Source: DAMCZI01 sp032095175
GTDB lineage: Bacteria; Bacillota; Clostridia; Clostridiales; Caloramatoraceae
Direction of reading: 5' to 3'
DNA: 36,067 nucleotides
Assembly (NCBI GenBank): GCA_032095175.1
Contig: DAMCZI010000045.1
Span: 1 to 36,067 of the forward strand
The notes below the pieces were generated by a model that had not been told where the DNA came from, did no database searches, and worked only from the letters and a program-made list of their open reading frames with translations. The first letter of the stretch is position 1; each line of letters opens with the position of its first letter. Both the position numbers and the translations under genes were made by a program. Positions 25,910 through 34,837 of the stretch are shown one piece after another.

Positions 25910-26668
25910 CTATGCTTTATAAATAAATCCAAAGCTTGTAAGGTTATTTAGATACAATACAGCTGCAACTCCAGTTATATAAATCATATAAGCTGCAAAG
26001 ATAATTATTTCCTTCTTGTTCATTTCAAGACTGCGATAGGTTGTTCTACCCTCGTATTTTCCAAACCCACGGGTTTCCATTGCCATGGATATCCTTATAC
26101 CCTTTCTAACTGCATTTGCCATCATAGGAATGATGTATCTTTGGGAATTCCAAACCTGAATAAGTGGATTTTTGCTTTCAACAATTCCCCTTACCTGATG
26201 AGCATACTTTATAGTCTCCAGCTCCTCTTTAAAGGTTGGCAAAAATCTGTATGCAGTTAAAAATGCATATCCTACCTTTACAGGCATCCTAAAATATTTA
26301 ATCAGTGCCAGTACAAATTCTGTGGGATCTGTAGTCTTTACAAATATCACAGAATAAACACTTATAAGTATAATTCTAAGACCAAGACCTGTTACTGTAA
26401 CAATTTCAAGGCTTTGACCACTAATAGCTCTTGATGCCAGAATAACTGACATAAAACCTATTGACATGATAATAAAATATCTAACCGTTTTTAATATGTC
26501 CTTAACTGTTAGGCTGCTGAAAAACGAAGCCACTATTAACCCACTTACAGTTAGAATACTTGAGGCATATGGCTTAAAATCCAAGCTCCCAATCAGAGTT
26601 ATCAATATGAGTATAAGTATTTTTAAAAAGGGATTCATTTTATCAATTATAGTATTTTTCCTATTCAT
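25910..26668 (-). CDS. ECF transporter transmembrane (T) component, EcfT/CbiQ/YkoC-like
   Basis: This 252-residue membrane protein has several hydrophobic helices (about residues 12-30, 33-55, 60-80, 85-110 and 225-245) and the cytoplasmic coupling region typical of EcfT, including RFLPTFKEELETIKYA and AMETRGFG (the conserved Ala-Arg-Gly type motif, here with Thr inserted in place of Ala). It would couple ATP hydrolysis by the ATPase to substrate release by the S component. Its start overlaps the ATPase stop by eight bases (ATGAATAG), which implies translational coupling. Confidence 0.88.
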   Translation of the reverse strand: MNRKNTIIDKMNPFLKILILILITLIGSLDFKPYASSILTVSGLIVASFFSSLTVKDILKTVRYFIIMSIGFMSVILASRAISGQSLEIVTVTGLGLRIILISVYSVIFVKTTDPTEFVLALIKYFRMPVKVGYAFLTAYRFLPTFKEELETIKYAHQVRGIVESKNPLIQVWNSQRYIIPMMANAVRKGIRISMAMETRGFGKYEGRTTYRSLEMNKKEIIIFAAYMIYITGVAAVLYLNNLTSFGFIYKA

Positions 26669-28103
26669 GTTCTTCTACCCAACTCCCTTTAAAGCCTTCA
26701 ACAGAGCCCTCATATTTTACTCTGCCTTCATCAAGATATATAACTCTGTCACAACAGCTCATAACCATATCCATATCATGTGTAATCATCAAAATAGATG
26801 TTCCCTCACTATTAATCTGGTATAAAAGCTCAATTAACTTCTTCAAGTTATCCCTGTCCTGTCCATAGGTTGGCTCATCAAGTATTAAGATAGATTGTCC
26901 ATTTATCATCATGCTTGCAGTGCTTAGTCTTCTCTTCTGCCCCTGGCTTAAGGAAAAGGGATTTAAAAGTCTGTGCTCCTCAAGGTCGAACATTGAAAGA
27001 TATGCTGCAACCCTAGATTCAATTGTTTCCTGGCTTTCACCTTTTATTTCAAGACTCAAAGCCATTTCCTTTTCAACAGTCATCTTTATAAATTGATGCT
27101 CGGGATTTTGGAATACAAGCCCCATGTTTTCCCCAACCTTGCGTGGATTCATACTGCTAAGCTCCTGATTATTTATCAATATCCTGCCACCCTTTGGTTT
27201 TAATAATCCCATTAGTAATTTTGATAATGTAGACTTTCCCGCTCCATTAGAACCAACCACTGCTGTTATTTCCCCTCTTTTTAAAGAAAATTCCACATTC
27301 CTTAGCACTTCCATATCTTTATTATAGGAAAATGACAATCCACTTACACTTATAACATTCTCTCCAAAAGCCTTGTCTTTTTTCTGTTCTGGAAGCCTTG
27401 ATTCTCTTTTATATTCTTCAATGAATTCTAGCTTATCAACCTTTACAGCAAGGTGGCTGTCAAACTTAATTACCTCATCTATAATTTCACTAAACTCGTT
27501 AATCTTATGTTCAATAATAAGTATCGTCTTTCCCATCTCATCCCTAAGACGTTTTATAAGCTTAACCATGTCCCGAGTTGAATCCGGATCAAGATTTGCT
27601 GTTGGTTCATCCATTAAAATCAATTCTGGATCAAGAGCTAATATTGAAGCTATAGCAACCTTCTGCTTCTCTCCCCCTGAAAGCTGATTTAATTTTCTTT
27701 TCCTAAGATGCTGTATACCTACCAATTCTAAAATATTATCAATTATGGAATCCATTTTGGCTGGATCAGTCTTTATATTTTCAAGTCCAAATGCTATTTC
27801 ATCTTCCACAGTAAAGGTACAAAGCTGGCTGTCTGGGTCTTGAAACATATATGCAATCCTGGAGGATATGTCCTCTATACCCTTGTTTTCAATGTTTTCC
27901 CCCTTATAAATAATCTGTCCACTAATATTTCCTTCAATTGTATGGGGTATAACTCTTGTAATACACATAAAAAATGAGCTCTTCCCACACCCACTTTTCC
28001 CTGTAAGAAGCGTAATTGTATTTTCTTTTATTTTCATGTTTATATTTTTAAAAACCTTGCCTTTATCTAAAAAGGCAAGGCTTAAATCTCTTATTTCGAG
28101 CAA
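26661..28103 (-). CDS. ECF transporter fused double ATPase (YkoD/EcfA-like)
   Basis: Two ABC ATPase domains are fused in 480 residues. The first has Walker A LLTGKSGCGKSS, signature LSGGEKQK and Walker B LILMDEPTAN; the second, from about residue 250, has VVGSNGAGKST, LSQGQKRR and ILILDEPTYGQD. The fused arrangement with a single EcfT and a dedicated S component fits group I ECF transporters such as YkoEDC. The start is TTG at 28103, two bases after the S-component stop; AAAGGAGTG lies upstream and overlaps the end of the previous gene. Confidence 0.92.
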   Translation of the reverse strand: MLEIRDLSLAFLDKGKVFKNINMKIKENTITLLTGKSGCGKSSFFMCITRVIPHTIEGNISGQIIYKGENIENKGIEDISSRIAYMFQDPDSQLCTFTVEDEIAFGLENIKTDPAKMDSIIDNILELVGIQHLRKRKLNQLSGGEKQKVAIASILALDPELILMDEPTANLDPDSTRDMVKLIKRLRDEMGKTILIIEHKINEFSEIIDEVIKFDSHLAVKVDKLEFIEEYKRESRLPEQKKDKAFGENVISVSGLSFSYNKDMEVLRNVEFSLKRGEITAVVGSNGAGKSTLSKLLMGLLKPKGGRILINNQELSSMNPRKVGENMGLVFQNPEHQFIKMTVEKEMALSLEIKGESQETIESRVAAYLSMFDLEEHRLLNPFSLSQGQKRRLSTASMMINGQSILILDEPTYGQDRDNLKKLIELLYQINSEGTSILMITHDMDMVMSCCDRVIYLDEGRVKYEGSVEGFKGSWVEEHE

Positions 28104-28105
28104 TA

Positions 28106-28672
28106 TTAATATTCACTCCTTTGGGAAATTTTAAAACCATTAAGTACTCCAGTTGCTTTTAATCCTTTTCCCAATGCTATTGAAAGACCTGCTCCAAATA
28201 TCATTGAGCTGATAACTCTAATAACAAGCATTATTGGAACCAGGTTGGCAGTAAGTCCAAATCCAAAAACGAAGTAGTCTCTTAATGTTACAAGGATCAT
28301 AGCTAATATTGAAGCGATTGACATTTGAATAAAGGAAAATTTATCATATCTAACAAATGCTATTGCTGCTTCAACACCTGCTCCTTGAAGCAAGGATGCC
28401 ACTATTATATGTATACCATATGGACTTCCCATCAATAAATTCATTAATCCTGTGAAAAGTGAGCCAAGAAGTCCTGCTCCTGGTTTTCTAACAATATACA
28501 TGGATAATAATGCTGAAATTAAATATACTCCATAAATAATATCTCCACCTAGAGGTCCTGCTATAGTTTGTAGTGGTTTGTAAAGACTGTCCAGAGCTGT
28601 AAACACAACACCAATAAGAGCACTTAGCATAGCTACTACAATGATTTCTTTGAGTTTTAAAGTTTGTTTCAT
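28106..28672 (-). CDS. ECF transporter substrate-binding (S) component, YkoE-like
   Basis: This 188-residue integral membrane protein has about six hydrophobic helices. Sequence blocks such as LKEIIVVAMLSALIGVVFTALD, read as two halves, and PLGGDIIYGVYLISALL followed by KPGAGLLGSLFTG match the YkoE family, linked in Bacillus to uptake of the thiamin pyrimidine moiety. I chose the ATG at 28672 because GGGGGATC precedes it; the longer frame adds 22 residues of non-membrane sequence from the promoter region. No TPP riboswitch is seen upstream and no thiamin genes are adjacent, so the substrate may differ. It is the first gene of the operon. Confidence 0.85.
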   Translation of the reverse strand: MKQTLKLKEIIVVAMLSALIGVVFTALDSLYKPLQTIAGPLGGDIIYGVYLISALLSMYIVRKPGAGLLGSLFTGLMNLLMGSPYGIHIIVASLLQGAGVEAAIAFVRYDKFSFIQMSIASILAMILVTLRDYFVFGFGLTANLVPIMLVIRVISSMIFGAGLSIALGKGLKATGVLNGFKISQRSEY

Positions 28673-28709
28673 ATTGATCCCCCTATAATTATAATTATTA
28701 ACTATGGAA

Positions 28710-28738
28710 ATTATATCATCAGAAATATTCAATCTCAA
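28710..28738 (-). promoter_or_regulatory. Sigma-A promoter of the ECF-DUF169-amidohydrolase operon
   Basis: TTGAGA (28733-28738) and a perfect TATAAT (28710-28715) are spaced by 17 bases on the minus strand, about 38 bases before the first start codon. No room remains for a riboswitch in such a short leader. Confidence 0.78.
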
Positions 28739-28813
28739 TAAAGGGCTTGATGTATATAAATTTTCTATTGGTTTCCTATACTTAATCGGTTTTATCTATA
28801 GATTAAAGGAAAT

Positions 28814-28857
28814 AAGTGGCAAGTTAAACAACCCCTAAGTTATTTAACTTGCCACTT
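28814..28857 (-). terminator. Hairpin terminator after the alpha-mannosidase gene
   Basis: Perfect 15-base arms (AAGTGGCAAGTTAAA and its complement) flank a fourteen-base loop, 11 bases beyond the stop codon. The T-run is poor. Confidence 0.6.
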
Positions 28858-28867
28858 GCTTTATATT

Positions 28868-31800
28868 TTACTTATATTTAAATTTAAATGTCTTTATTTC
28901 ATAGGGTTTTATCTGGAATTCAATTTTTGAACCCTTTACAGCTATATCACCTATTTCCTTTTCATTTAAGTCAGTTTCCTTTACAAACTCAAGTTCCTTA
29001 AAGAATTCAAGGGTTACATCGCTTCTTCTGTTATAGCATTCGTACAGCCTTAGGATCATAGAGTCACTATCCTCTGCCAGCTTAATAACCTCTACTATAA
29101 CATTTTCCTGATTTCCTCTAACAAAGCATAAATCCTTTGGTAAATATCCATCATGGGGTTCTTCAATCCTTGCATACATAGGACAGTTCAGGCTATATGC
29201 CATTTGTACAGTATTCCCGGATTTCCAATTTCCGTTGTGAGGATATAGTGAATATGTAAATCTATGAATTTCCCTGTCTGCCTCTGGGTTTGGCCATGTT
29301 GGTGATTTAAGAAGTGTTAATCTCATAACACTATCCTTTATATCATGCCCATATTTACAATCATTAAGAAGGCTTACCCCGTAATCATCCTCGGATAAAT
29401 CAGCCCACTTATGAGCACATACCTCAAACTTTGCTAAATCCCAGCTTGTGTTCCAATGAGTTGGACGCTCTATGTTTCCATATTGAATCTCATAAGTCGC
29501 CTTATCATTATGAATATCAACCGGGAAGGCAGCTTTTAAAAGTATCTGTTTTTCTTTCCAATCTATTTCATTTTCAAAATCTATACGTGGAATATCATTA
29601 TATACGTGAATATATTGAGTAATTATAGAATCCACAAACCTTTTCACAACCTTGACAGTTATCCTTACAGGTCCATTATCGACTATGCTTATCTCTTCAA
29701 CATCATTGATCTCCCACATCTTCTCCTGATAATATATATTAATATCCCATGCATCAAAGTTATATGGTTTATCCTCAAAGGCTTGTAATACGTTGGCTTT
29801 TGTGTTTGCCTTTAGTACCTCTCTATTGTTTACCTTATCGTAAATAGAAGTTATGTTTGCATCTTCATCAAAAACAATATCAAAGTATTTATTTCTCAGG
29901 CAATTTTTTGAAAAGATCATTTTTCTATCAATAGGTTTTTTCCTGCTTCCTATGGTAAATGTCTTATATCCCTTGGCAGGAATGCCCTGAACATATGCTA
30001 TATATCTGTTGTTTTCAATTTGTTGAGCTGCATATACAACACCACCGCTATCCATAAGCTCAATGTCCCCCATGTTATACAAACCATCAATCTCCACAAT
30101 ATCACTTCTGTCAAAGCCCAACTGATTAAATACCACTAAAGACATCTCATTAAGATTAATATTACTTGATATATCCATAATAGCATCCTGGAGAAGCTTG
30201 TTTCCTTTTTCAATAACCTCTTCATACTGTTCTTTTGATTCATCATATACTTCCTTTATTGATGAACCTGGTATTATATCGTGGAATTGGTTAAGGAGTA
30301 TTGTTTCCCAGCCTTCATTTATCTCTCCTTGAGGATATGAAGCCTTCTTATCAGTGCTGATATTTAATACGTTAAACGCCTCTACATCCTGATACAAAAA
30401 CTCGCATTTCCTGTTGTATCTCTTGTTCCTTCCCATTGTTGTATAGGTCCCTCTGTGATACTCAAGATACAATTCACCAACCCATCTTGGGAGCATTTTA
30501 TTTTTCGATACTCTTTCCTTCAGCCTCTCAAAGAAATCTCTTGCCCTTGTCATCTTCACAGTAGGACAGCCAGGTATACCCTTCTCTAAACGGCGTGCAT
30601 TTTCAAGCATCTCCTTTGTTGGACCGCCACCGCCATCACCATATCCATAGGATATCAATATTTCATCATTTATGTTCTTCTGCTGATATCTTTCCCATGC
30701 ACCCATAACCTGTGATGGATTTATAAAACCCTCATATACCGTCCTGTAAGAGTTTGCTATAACCTTTTCATAATCAGCAGTTGTTATGAAATATGAAAGT
30801 ATTGATGTTCCATCAATTCCTTCCCACATAAAGGTGTCATAGGGAAGCTTGTTATACTCATTCCAGCTTATTTTTGTAGTTAAAAAGTACTCTATTCCAA
30901 ATTTCCTAAGTATCTGGGGAAGTGCAGCACTATATCCAAATACATCTGGAAGCCATAATATTTTGTTGTCCACTCCAAATTCAGCTTTAAAAAAGCGGGT
31001 GCCAAATAATATTTGTCTAATTAGTGACTCTCCAGATATTAGATTACAGTCTGCTTCAAGCCACATTCCTCCATCAGCTTCCCATCTGCCTTCCCTTACT
31101 CTCTCTTTTAGCTCTTCATAAAGGTCTTTATGCTCTTCCTTTAAAAATTTGTACAGCTGAGGCTGACTTGCTATAAATGTATACTCTGGATACTGTTTCA
31201 TAAGATTTAGAACAGTTGAAAAGCTTCTTGCTACCTTCTCCCTTGTCTGCTTCAGCGTCCAGAGCCATGCCACATCTATATGGGAATGTCCTACACATGC
31301 CGCCGTTACTCTATTATTTCCACAATACTCATTATAAAATTTCTCAGTTATGTATTCCTCCGCTCTCATCAAGGATGAATAATATTCCTCTGAATGGGGC
31401 TTTCGAAAGTCCATTAAATTAATTGTATTTCTTAAAAAGTTTATGATATCTATTCTTACTATGTTCTCCTTATTCATTAGCTTTGCTACATCAAGCGGTA
31501 CTTTTATATCATAATATACCTTTTCAGTTATCCTATCTAAAACAGCTATTTGCGCCTTAAGCTCCACAAGTCCTTCCATCATTCCAGAATAGGCATGTAA
31601 ATCAACCACATGCTTTTCTCCTGCCCTTGCAGATTCACTTATGATTATCTCCCTATGGTTTACATCTAAGCCCTGTACTATTTTCCCATCCAAGTAGATT
31701 AAAAACTGTGGGTTTATGGCATCCCATTCTCCCTCTCTTCCAGTTTTTATTTTAAGAACAACCGGCCTGCCCTCAAAAGCCTGGGGTATAACTACTCCTA

Positions 31801-32005
31801 TTCTGAACCAGGACCTTTTATCCTTTCCACCCCACCTGTCATCTGGGTTAAATACAGTCCACTCAATATCACTTTCATCAACAGCCTTAATATCTGGGAA
31901 ATCACCATTTTTCATAAATACAGAGTGCAGAATTTCACTTTTAGGATAAATATATCCCTTCATTTCTCTTAAAATCCTATCGATTCTCTCCACCTCAAAA
32001 AACAT
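28868..32005 (-). CDS. Alpha-mannosidase, glycoside hydrolase family 38
   Basis: This 1045-residue enzyme has the length of the large bacterial and yeast-vacuolar type GH38 group. After an N-terminal beta domain of about 230 residues comes the zinc site HSHIDVAW (H240, H242, D244), the nucleophile D354 in LWLPDVFGYSAALPQ, the GDGGGGPT loop near residue 455, and the QFHDIIPGSS motif near 575. The C-terminal half is beta-rich. It has no signal peptide, so it should act in the cytoplasm on alpha-mannosides taken up by another system. The ATG follows GGGAGGGG; a TATAAT at 32038-32043 may be its -10. It is monocistronic, with no sugar transporter beside it. Confidence 0.94.
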   Translation of the reverse strand: MFFEVERIDRILREMKGYIYPKSEILHSVFMKNGDFPDIKAVDESDIEWTVFNPDDRWGGKDKRSWFRIGVVIPQAFEGRPVVLKIKTGREGEWDAINPQFLIYLDGKIVQGLDVNHREIIISESARAGEKHVVDLHAYSGMMEGLVELKAQIAVLDRITEKVYYDIKVPLDVAKLMNKENIVRIDIINFLRNTINLMDFRKPHSEEYYSSLMRAEEYITEKFYNEYCGNNRVTAACVGHSHIDVAWLWTLKQTREKVARSFSTVLNLMKQYPEYTFIASQPQLYKFLKEEHKDLYEELKERVREGRWEADGGMWLEADCNLISGESLIRQILFGTRFFKAEFGVDNKILWLPDVFGYSAALPQILRKFGIEYFLTTKISWNEYNKLPYDTFMWEGIDGTSILSYFITTADYEKVIANSYRTVYEGFINPSQVMGAWERYQQKNINDEILISYGYGDGGGGPTKEMLENARRLEKGIPGCPTVKMTRARDFFERLKERVSKNKMLPRWVGELYLEYHRGTYTTMGRNKRYNRKCEFLYQDVEAFNVLNISTDKKASYPQGEINEGWETILLNQFHDIIPGSSIKEVYDESKEQYEEVIEKGNKLLQDAIMDISSNINLNEMSLVVFNQLGFDRSDIVEIDGLYNMGDIELMDSGGVVYAAQQIENNRYIAYVQGIPAKGYKTFTIGSRKKPIDRKMIFSKNCLRNKYFDIVFDEDANITSIYDKVNNREVLKANTKANVLQAFEDKPYNFDAWDINIYYQEKMWEINDVEEISIVDNGPVRITVKVVKRFVDSIITQYIHVYNDIPRIDFENEIDWKEKQILLKAAFPVDIHNDKATYEIQYGNIERPTHWNTSWDLAKFEVCAHKWADLSEDDYGVSLLNDCKYGHDIKDSVMRLTLLKSPTWPNPEADREIHRFTYSLYPHNGNWKSGNTVQMAYSLNCPMYARIEEPHDGYLPKDLCFVRGNQENVIVEVIKLAEDSDSMILRLYECYNRRSDVTLEFFKELEFVKETDLNEKEIGDIAVKGSKIEFQIKPYEIKTFKFKYK

Positions 32006-32085
32006 AGAACCCCTCCCACAGTTTAGCTTTTGAGTTTATTATATATTTTTCTATATATAAATGCCACATACCCATCATTTAATTA

Positions 32086-32243
32086 GGCATATTCAAGAAA
32101 ATAACTAATCAATGATTTTGAGGATATTTTGCATCAGACGAGGAAATAGAAGCTCAAGCTAGTTGAGCTAACTTGAGCTTCTATTGATGAAGTATGCTAC
32201 AAAACAGGCCAAAATATTGACTAGTTATTTCCTTGGATATGCC
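32086..32243. mobile_element. MITE-like palindromic element, about 158 bases
   Basis: The left end GGCATATTCAAGAAAATAAC and the right end, read in reverse complement (GGCATATCCAAGGAAATAAC), agree with few mismatches over roughly 30 bases. An inner hairpin with arms built on GAAGCTCAAG and CTTGAGCTTC occupies the centre. No open frame is inside. It lies four bases after the ABC permease stop and upstream of the alpha-mannosidase gene, so it may also serve as a terminator. No clear target duplication was seen. Confidence 0.6.
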
Positions 32244-32247
32244 TTAA

Positions 32248-33840
32248 CTATTTCCATAATTCCATATCATTAAACACTCCTGTACAGCCAAAGGAAAACA
32301 AGATAGCAGCCGCAATGCTGTAAATTATAAATGCTGGATAGACGCCGTATCCACTTAAATTCGTAAAGACCGATGTTAAAAATAACACCGCTACAAAAAT
32401 CGGAACAATTAATAGCATTTGAAAAAACATGAAAAACATCCCCTGGGCTACTGCTCCTGTAAATCCAAAAAACTGAGCAACTCTGAATGCAAAAAGCCCG
32501 CTGTAGGAAAGCATTCCTCCCAAAAGGAAATAACATAATATACAAAGGAATATTTCAAGCATCGATGTACCACTCAATATTCCAAAGGGAAGAAACAAGA
32601 GGATGGCATCAGAGAAAATCTTTATAAGTGAGGATGCAATTCCATAAAAAAGTTTCTTCTGAGGTGAATCTGGTAATAGAAAGATAAAATAACGATCTAT
32701 TTCGCCATAAATCTTACCTCCCATACCAGCACCGAAAAATAAGAGTACTGAAGCTATTAAAAATACAAGCTTTATATTCATTCCCTTTGCATACAGTCCA
32801 AGTATAATTGATATAACTAAAACTATCAGAGAATAAGTGTTTATAAAAAATATAAAACTTCTTTTAAAATATTCATTCATATGCTTAAAGTATAAAACCT
32901 TTGCACCATATACTCCCTCCAGCTTTAAACTAACCTTTTTAAAGGGTTTAAATAGAAAGCTTCTCTTTCCGTCCATAGGTACTTCTTTACCACTTGCTAT
33001 ATTTTTAGCCAAATCATTATGTTCAGCTGAGGAAAGCATGTCCTCATAAAAATCCATTTCCATATTGTAGATTATATATACTAAAAGCCCGCTTGTTATT
33101 AAAATTAATGCTATATATATTCCATAGGATGGCTTTATACCTAATATTGTTTGAATTGCAATCTCTCTCATCCATCCAAACACTGGGATATACTTAACCC
33201 ATGAAGTATAGGTTATTAAGCTTGCAACATCTTTGGCAAATTCAACGATGTTTCCTTTTACAACCAACATTGCTGTTCCTGCTGCTGTTAAAAGCATTAT
33301 TCCCTTGATTACACTTCGTATTATAGTTCCAAGATCCTTATATTTCGTCTCTAATGCAAATACAAACAACTTTATTATGTTACATAAAACTAATTGAAAT
33401 AAAACATAAGACAACCCAAGCATAAACTGATTTATCCCCGGAACATTAAAGCTCCTTAGAAAATTAGGAATCTGATATAGCAGATAAAAGGATGCTAATA
33501 ATTCTACTGCTATTTTTTTAATTATCCCATATATCATTACAGTTTGAGGTCTTATCGGTGAAACAAATATGAGATTTACATCACACATATTAAATTTTGA
33601 ATCCACCTTTTTTGTGCCACTATACAAGGACAAAAGAAAGGCAGCTATTGTGATTCCTACAAATATACTAACAAATATTTCTGGGGATGTGCTGGTTCCC
33701 CTACTACTCCTCTTCGGAAGAAACATAACTATCATCCATAGTGCTACAGCAATAGGTCCTATGGCTTTTGTTGGTTTTTCCTTAATTCTCTTAAAATAGT
33801 TGATAATCGTTGTTTTTAATACATATACTAATGCCTTCAT
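32248..33840 (-). CDS. ABC exporter membrane protein (putative ABC exporter family)
   Basis: This 530-residue protein has about a dozen hydrophobic segments arranged in two halves separated by a charged cytoplasmic stretch (about residues 270-310, including MEMDFYEDMLSSAEHND). That layout, and the N-terminal FKRIKEKPTKAIGP, suit the large permeases paired with a single ATPase in Firmicutes, sometimes called putative ABC exporters (YthQ-like). The substrate is unknown. Its ATG is two bases after the ATPase stop, and the ribosome binding site GGAGGA overlaps the end of that gene, so expression is coupled. Confidence 0.82.
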   Translation of the reverse strand: MKALVYVLKTTIINYFKRIKEKPTKAIGPIAVALWMIVMFLPKRSSRGTSTSPEIFVSIFVGITIAAFLLSLYSGTKKVDSKFNMCDVNLIFVSPIRPQTVMIYGIIKKIAVELLASFYLLYQIPNFLRSFNVPGINQFMLGLSYVLFQLVLCNIIKLFVFALETKYKDLGTIIRSVIKGIMLLTAAGTAMLVVKGNIVEFAKDVASLITYTSWVKYIPVFGWMREIAIQTILGIKPSYGIYIALILITSGLLVYIIYNMEMDFYEDMLSSAEHNDLAKNIASGKEVPMDGKRSFLFKPFKKVSLKLEGVYGAKVLYFKHMNEYFKRSFIFFINTYSLIVLVISIILGLYAKGMNIKLVFLIASVLLFFGAGMGGKIYGEIDRYFIFLLPDSPQKKLFYGIASSLIKIFSDAILLFLPFGILSGTSMLEIFLCILCYFLLGGMLSYSGLFAFRVAQFFGFTGAVAQGMFFMFFQMLLIVPIFVAVLFLTSVFTNLSGYGVYPAFIIYSIAAAILFSFGCTGVFNDMELWK

Positions 33841-33842
33841 AT

Positions 33843-34538
33843 CTATTCCTCCGTAACCTCGAAGAATATATCCTCTAGGGACTTGAATTCATCATTAAAC
33901 TCATGCCTTGCCTTGGTCAATACAAATTCCCCATTCTTCATAATTAATATTCTATCCCATAGCTCCTGCACAGAATCAAGAAGATGTGTACTCAATAGAA
34001 TTGATGTGCCCTGCTTCTTTAATTCCATAAATATATCTTTAATATTTTTGATTGCCTTCGGATCAAGTCCTATCATAGGCTCATCTACCAGTAATAGATT
34101 GGGTTCTGTAATCAAAGCACAGCAAATGCTTACCTTCTGCTGCATTCCTTTAGATAATTCGCTTCCATACTTATCCTTCTTATCCCACAAATCAAATACC
34201 CTTAATAACTCCTCTGCCCTGCCTTCATATTCCTTTATTCCAAAGGCATGTGCCATAAGGGTAGTATGTTCTTTTATTGTAAGCAGTGGAAAAAGGGAAG
34301 GCATTTCTGGTATGTACCCTAAGTTTCTTTTGCCCTCTACACTTTTATTATTATATCCACCTATCTTTATATCCCCTTTGTATCTTAGCAATCCAGCAAT
34401 AGATTTAATTATTGTGGACTTACCAGCTCCATTGGGTCCTGCAAGAACAGCAATCTCTCCCTCTTCTACCCTAAAACTAACATTTTTAACAACTTCATTT
34501 TTACCATAACTTTTGCTTAAATTTACTACTTCTAACAA
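33843..34538 (-). CDS. ABC exporter ATP-binding protein
   Basis: This ATPase of 231 residues has Walker A GPNGAGKSTI, a Q-loop region, signature LSKGMQQK, Walker B LLLVDEPMIGLD and a switch His (LSTHLL). I chose the TTG at 34538 because GGGGAGGGG lies seven bases before it and the next residues (LEVVNLSKSYG) begin the standard domain. The ATG at 34556 is inside that ribosome binding site, and the longer frame upstream reads through the promoter. It pairs with the membrane protein downstream. Transport direction is inferred to be export because no binding protein is present. Confidence 0.9.
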   Translation of the reverse strand: MLEVVNLSKSYGKNEVVKNVSFRVEEGEIAVLAGPNGAGKSTIIKSIAGLLRYKGDIKIGGYNNKSVEGKRNLGYIPEMPSLFPLLTIKEHTTLMAHAFGIKEYEGRAEELLRVFDLWDKKDKYGSELSKGMQQKVSICCALITEPNLLLVDEPMIGLDPKAIKNIKDIFMELKKQGTSILLSTHLLDSVQELWDRILIMKNGEFVLTKARHEFNDEFKSLEDIFFEVTEE

Positions 34539-34598
34539 TGTTATTCCCCTCCCCATATAGCTCCGAATAAACGGCCTATTCTTATGTATTTTCCCTTC

Positions 34599-34607
34599 AT
34601 TATACCA
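34599..34607 (-). promoter_or_regulatory. Extended -10 promoter of the ABC exporter operon
   Basis: TGGTATAAT on the minus strand forms an extended -10 element about 60 bases before the TTG start. The -35 region (TAAAGA at 17 bases) is weak. Confidence 0.55.
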
Positions 34608-34704
34608 TAAATCCCAATATCTCTTTATCGGCTTAATACTTTCTTTATATTTAGCAATTCCCATATTCCTAATACTCTCAGCATCTTCTATTCATAGTTA
34701 AGGA

Positions 34705-34752
34705 TAATGCTCATTAAAAGCACCGGACACGTGGCACTTTTAATGAGCATTA
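34705..34752. repeat. Long hairpin between the lipoprotein and ABC exporter genes
   Basis: Perfect 16-base arms (TAATGCTCATTAAAAG and its complement) flank a GC-rich sixteen-base centre (starting CACCGGACACGTGG) that can partly pair itself. It lies about 85 bases after the lipoprotein stop. It lacks a T-run, so it may be a palindromic repeat more than a terminator. Confidence 0.55.
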
Positions 34753-34837
34753 TGAATACCTAATATTAATTTGATTTATTAACCTACAAAATATAAGTCC
34801 TCGAATATCAATGTACTTTTCACTTGTTCTCCATCAT

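Noticed and set aside
28673..28867. TPP riboswitch ahead of the YkoE-like gene
   Set aside because: I looked for the conserved CTGAGA and the second-arm motifs and found none. The promoter leaves only about 38 bases of leader.
32270..32545. 91-codon minus-strand frame overlapping the ABC permease
   Set aside because: It is an alternative frame of the permease gene, with no start signals and an implausible composition.
33883..34509. 208-codon plus-strand open frame
   Set aside because: It is antisense to the ABC ATPase gene, which has all ATPase motifs; the plus-strand peptide is a shadow.
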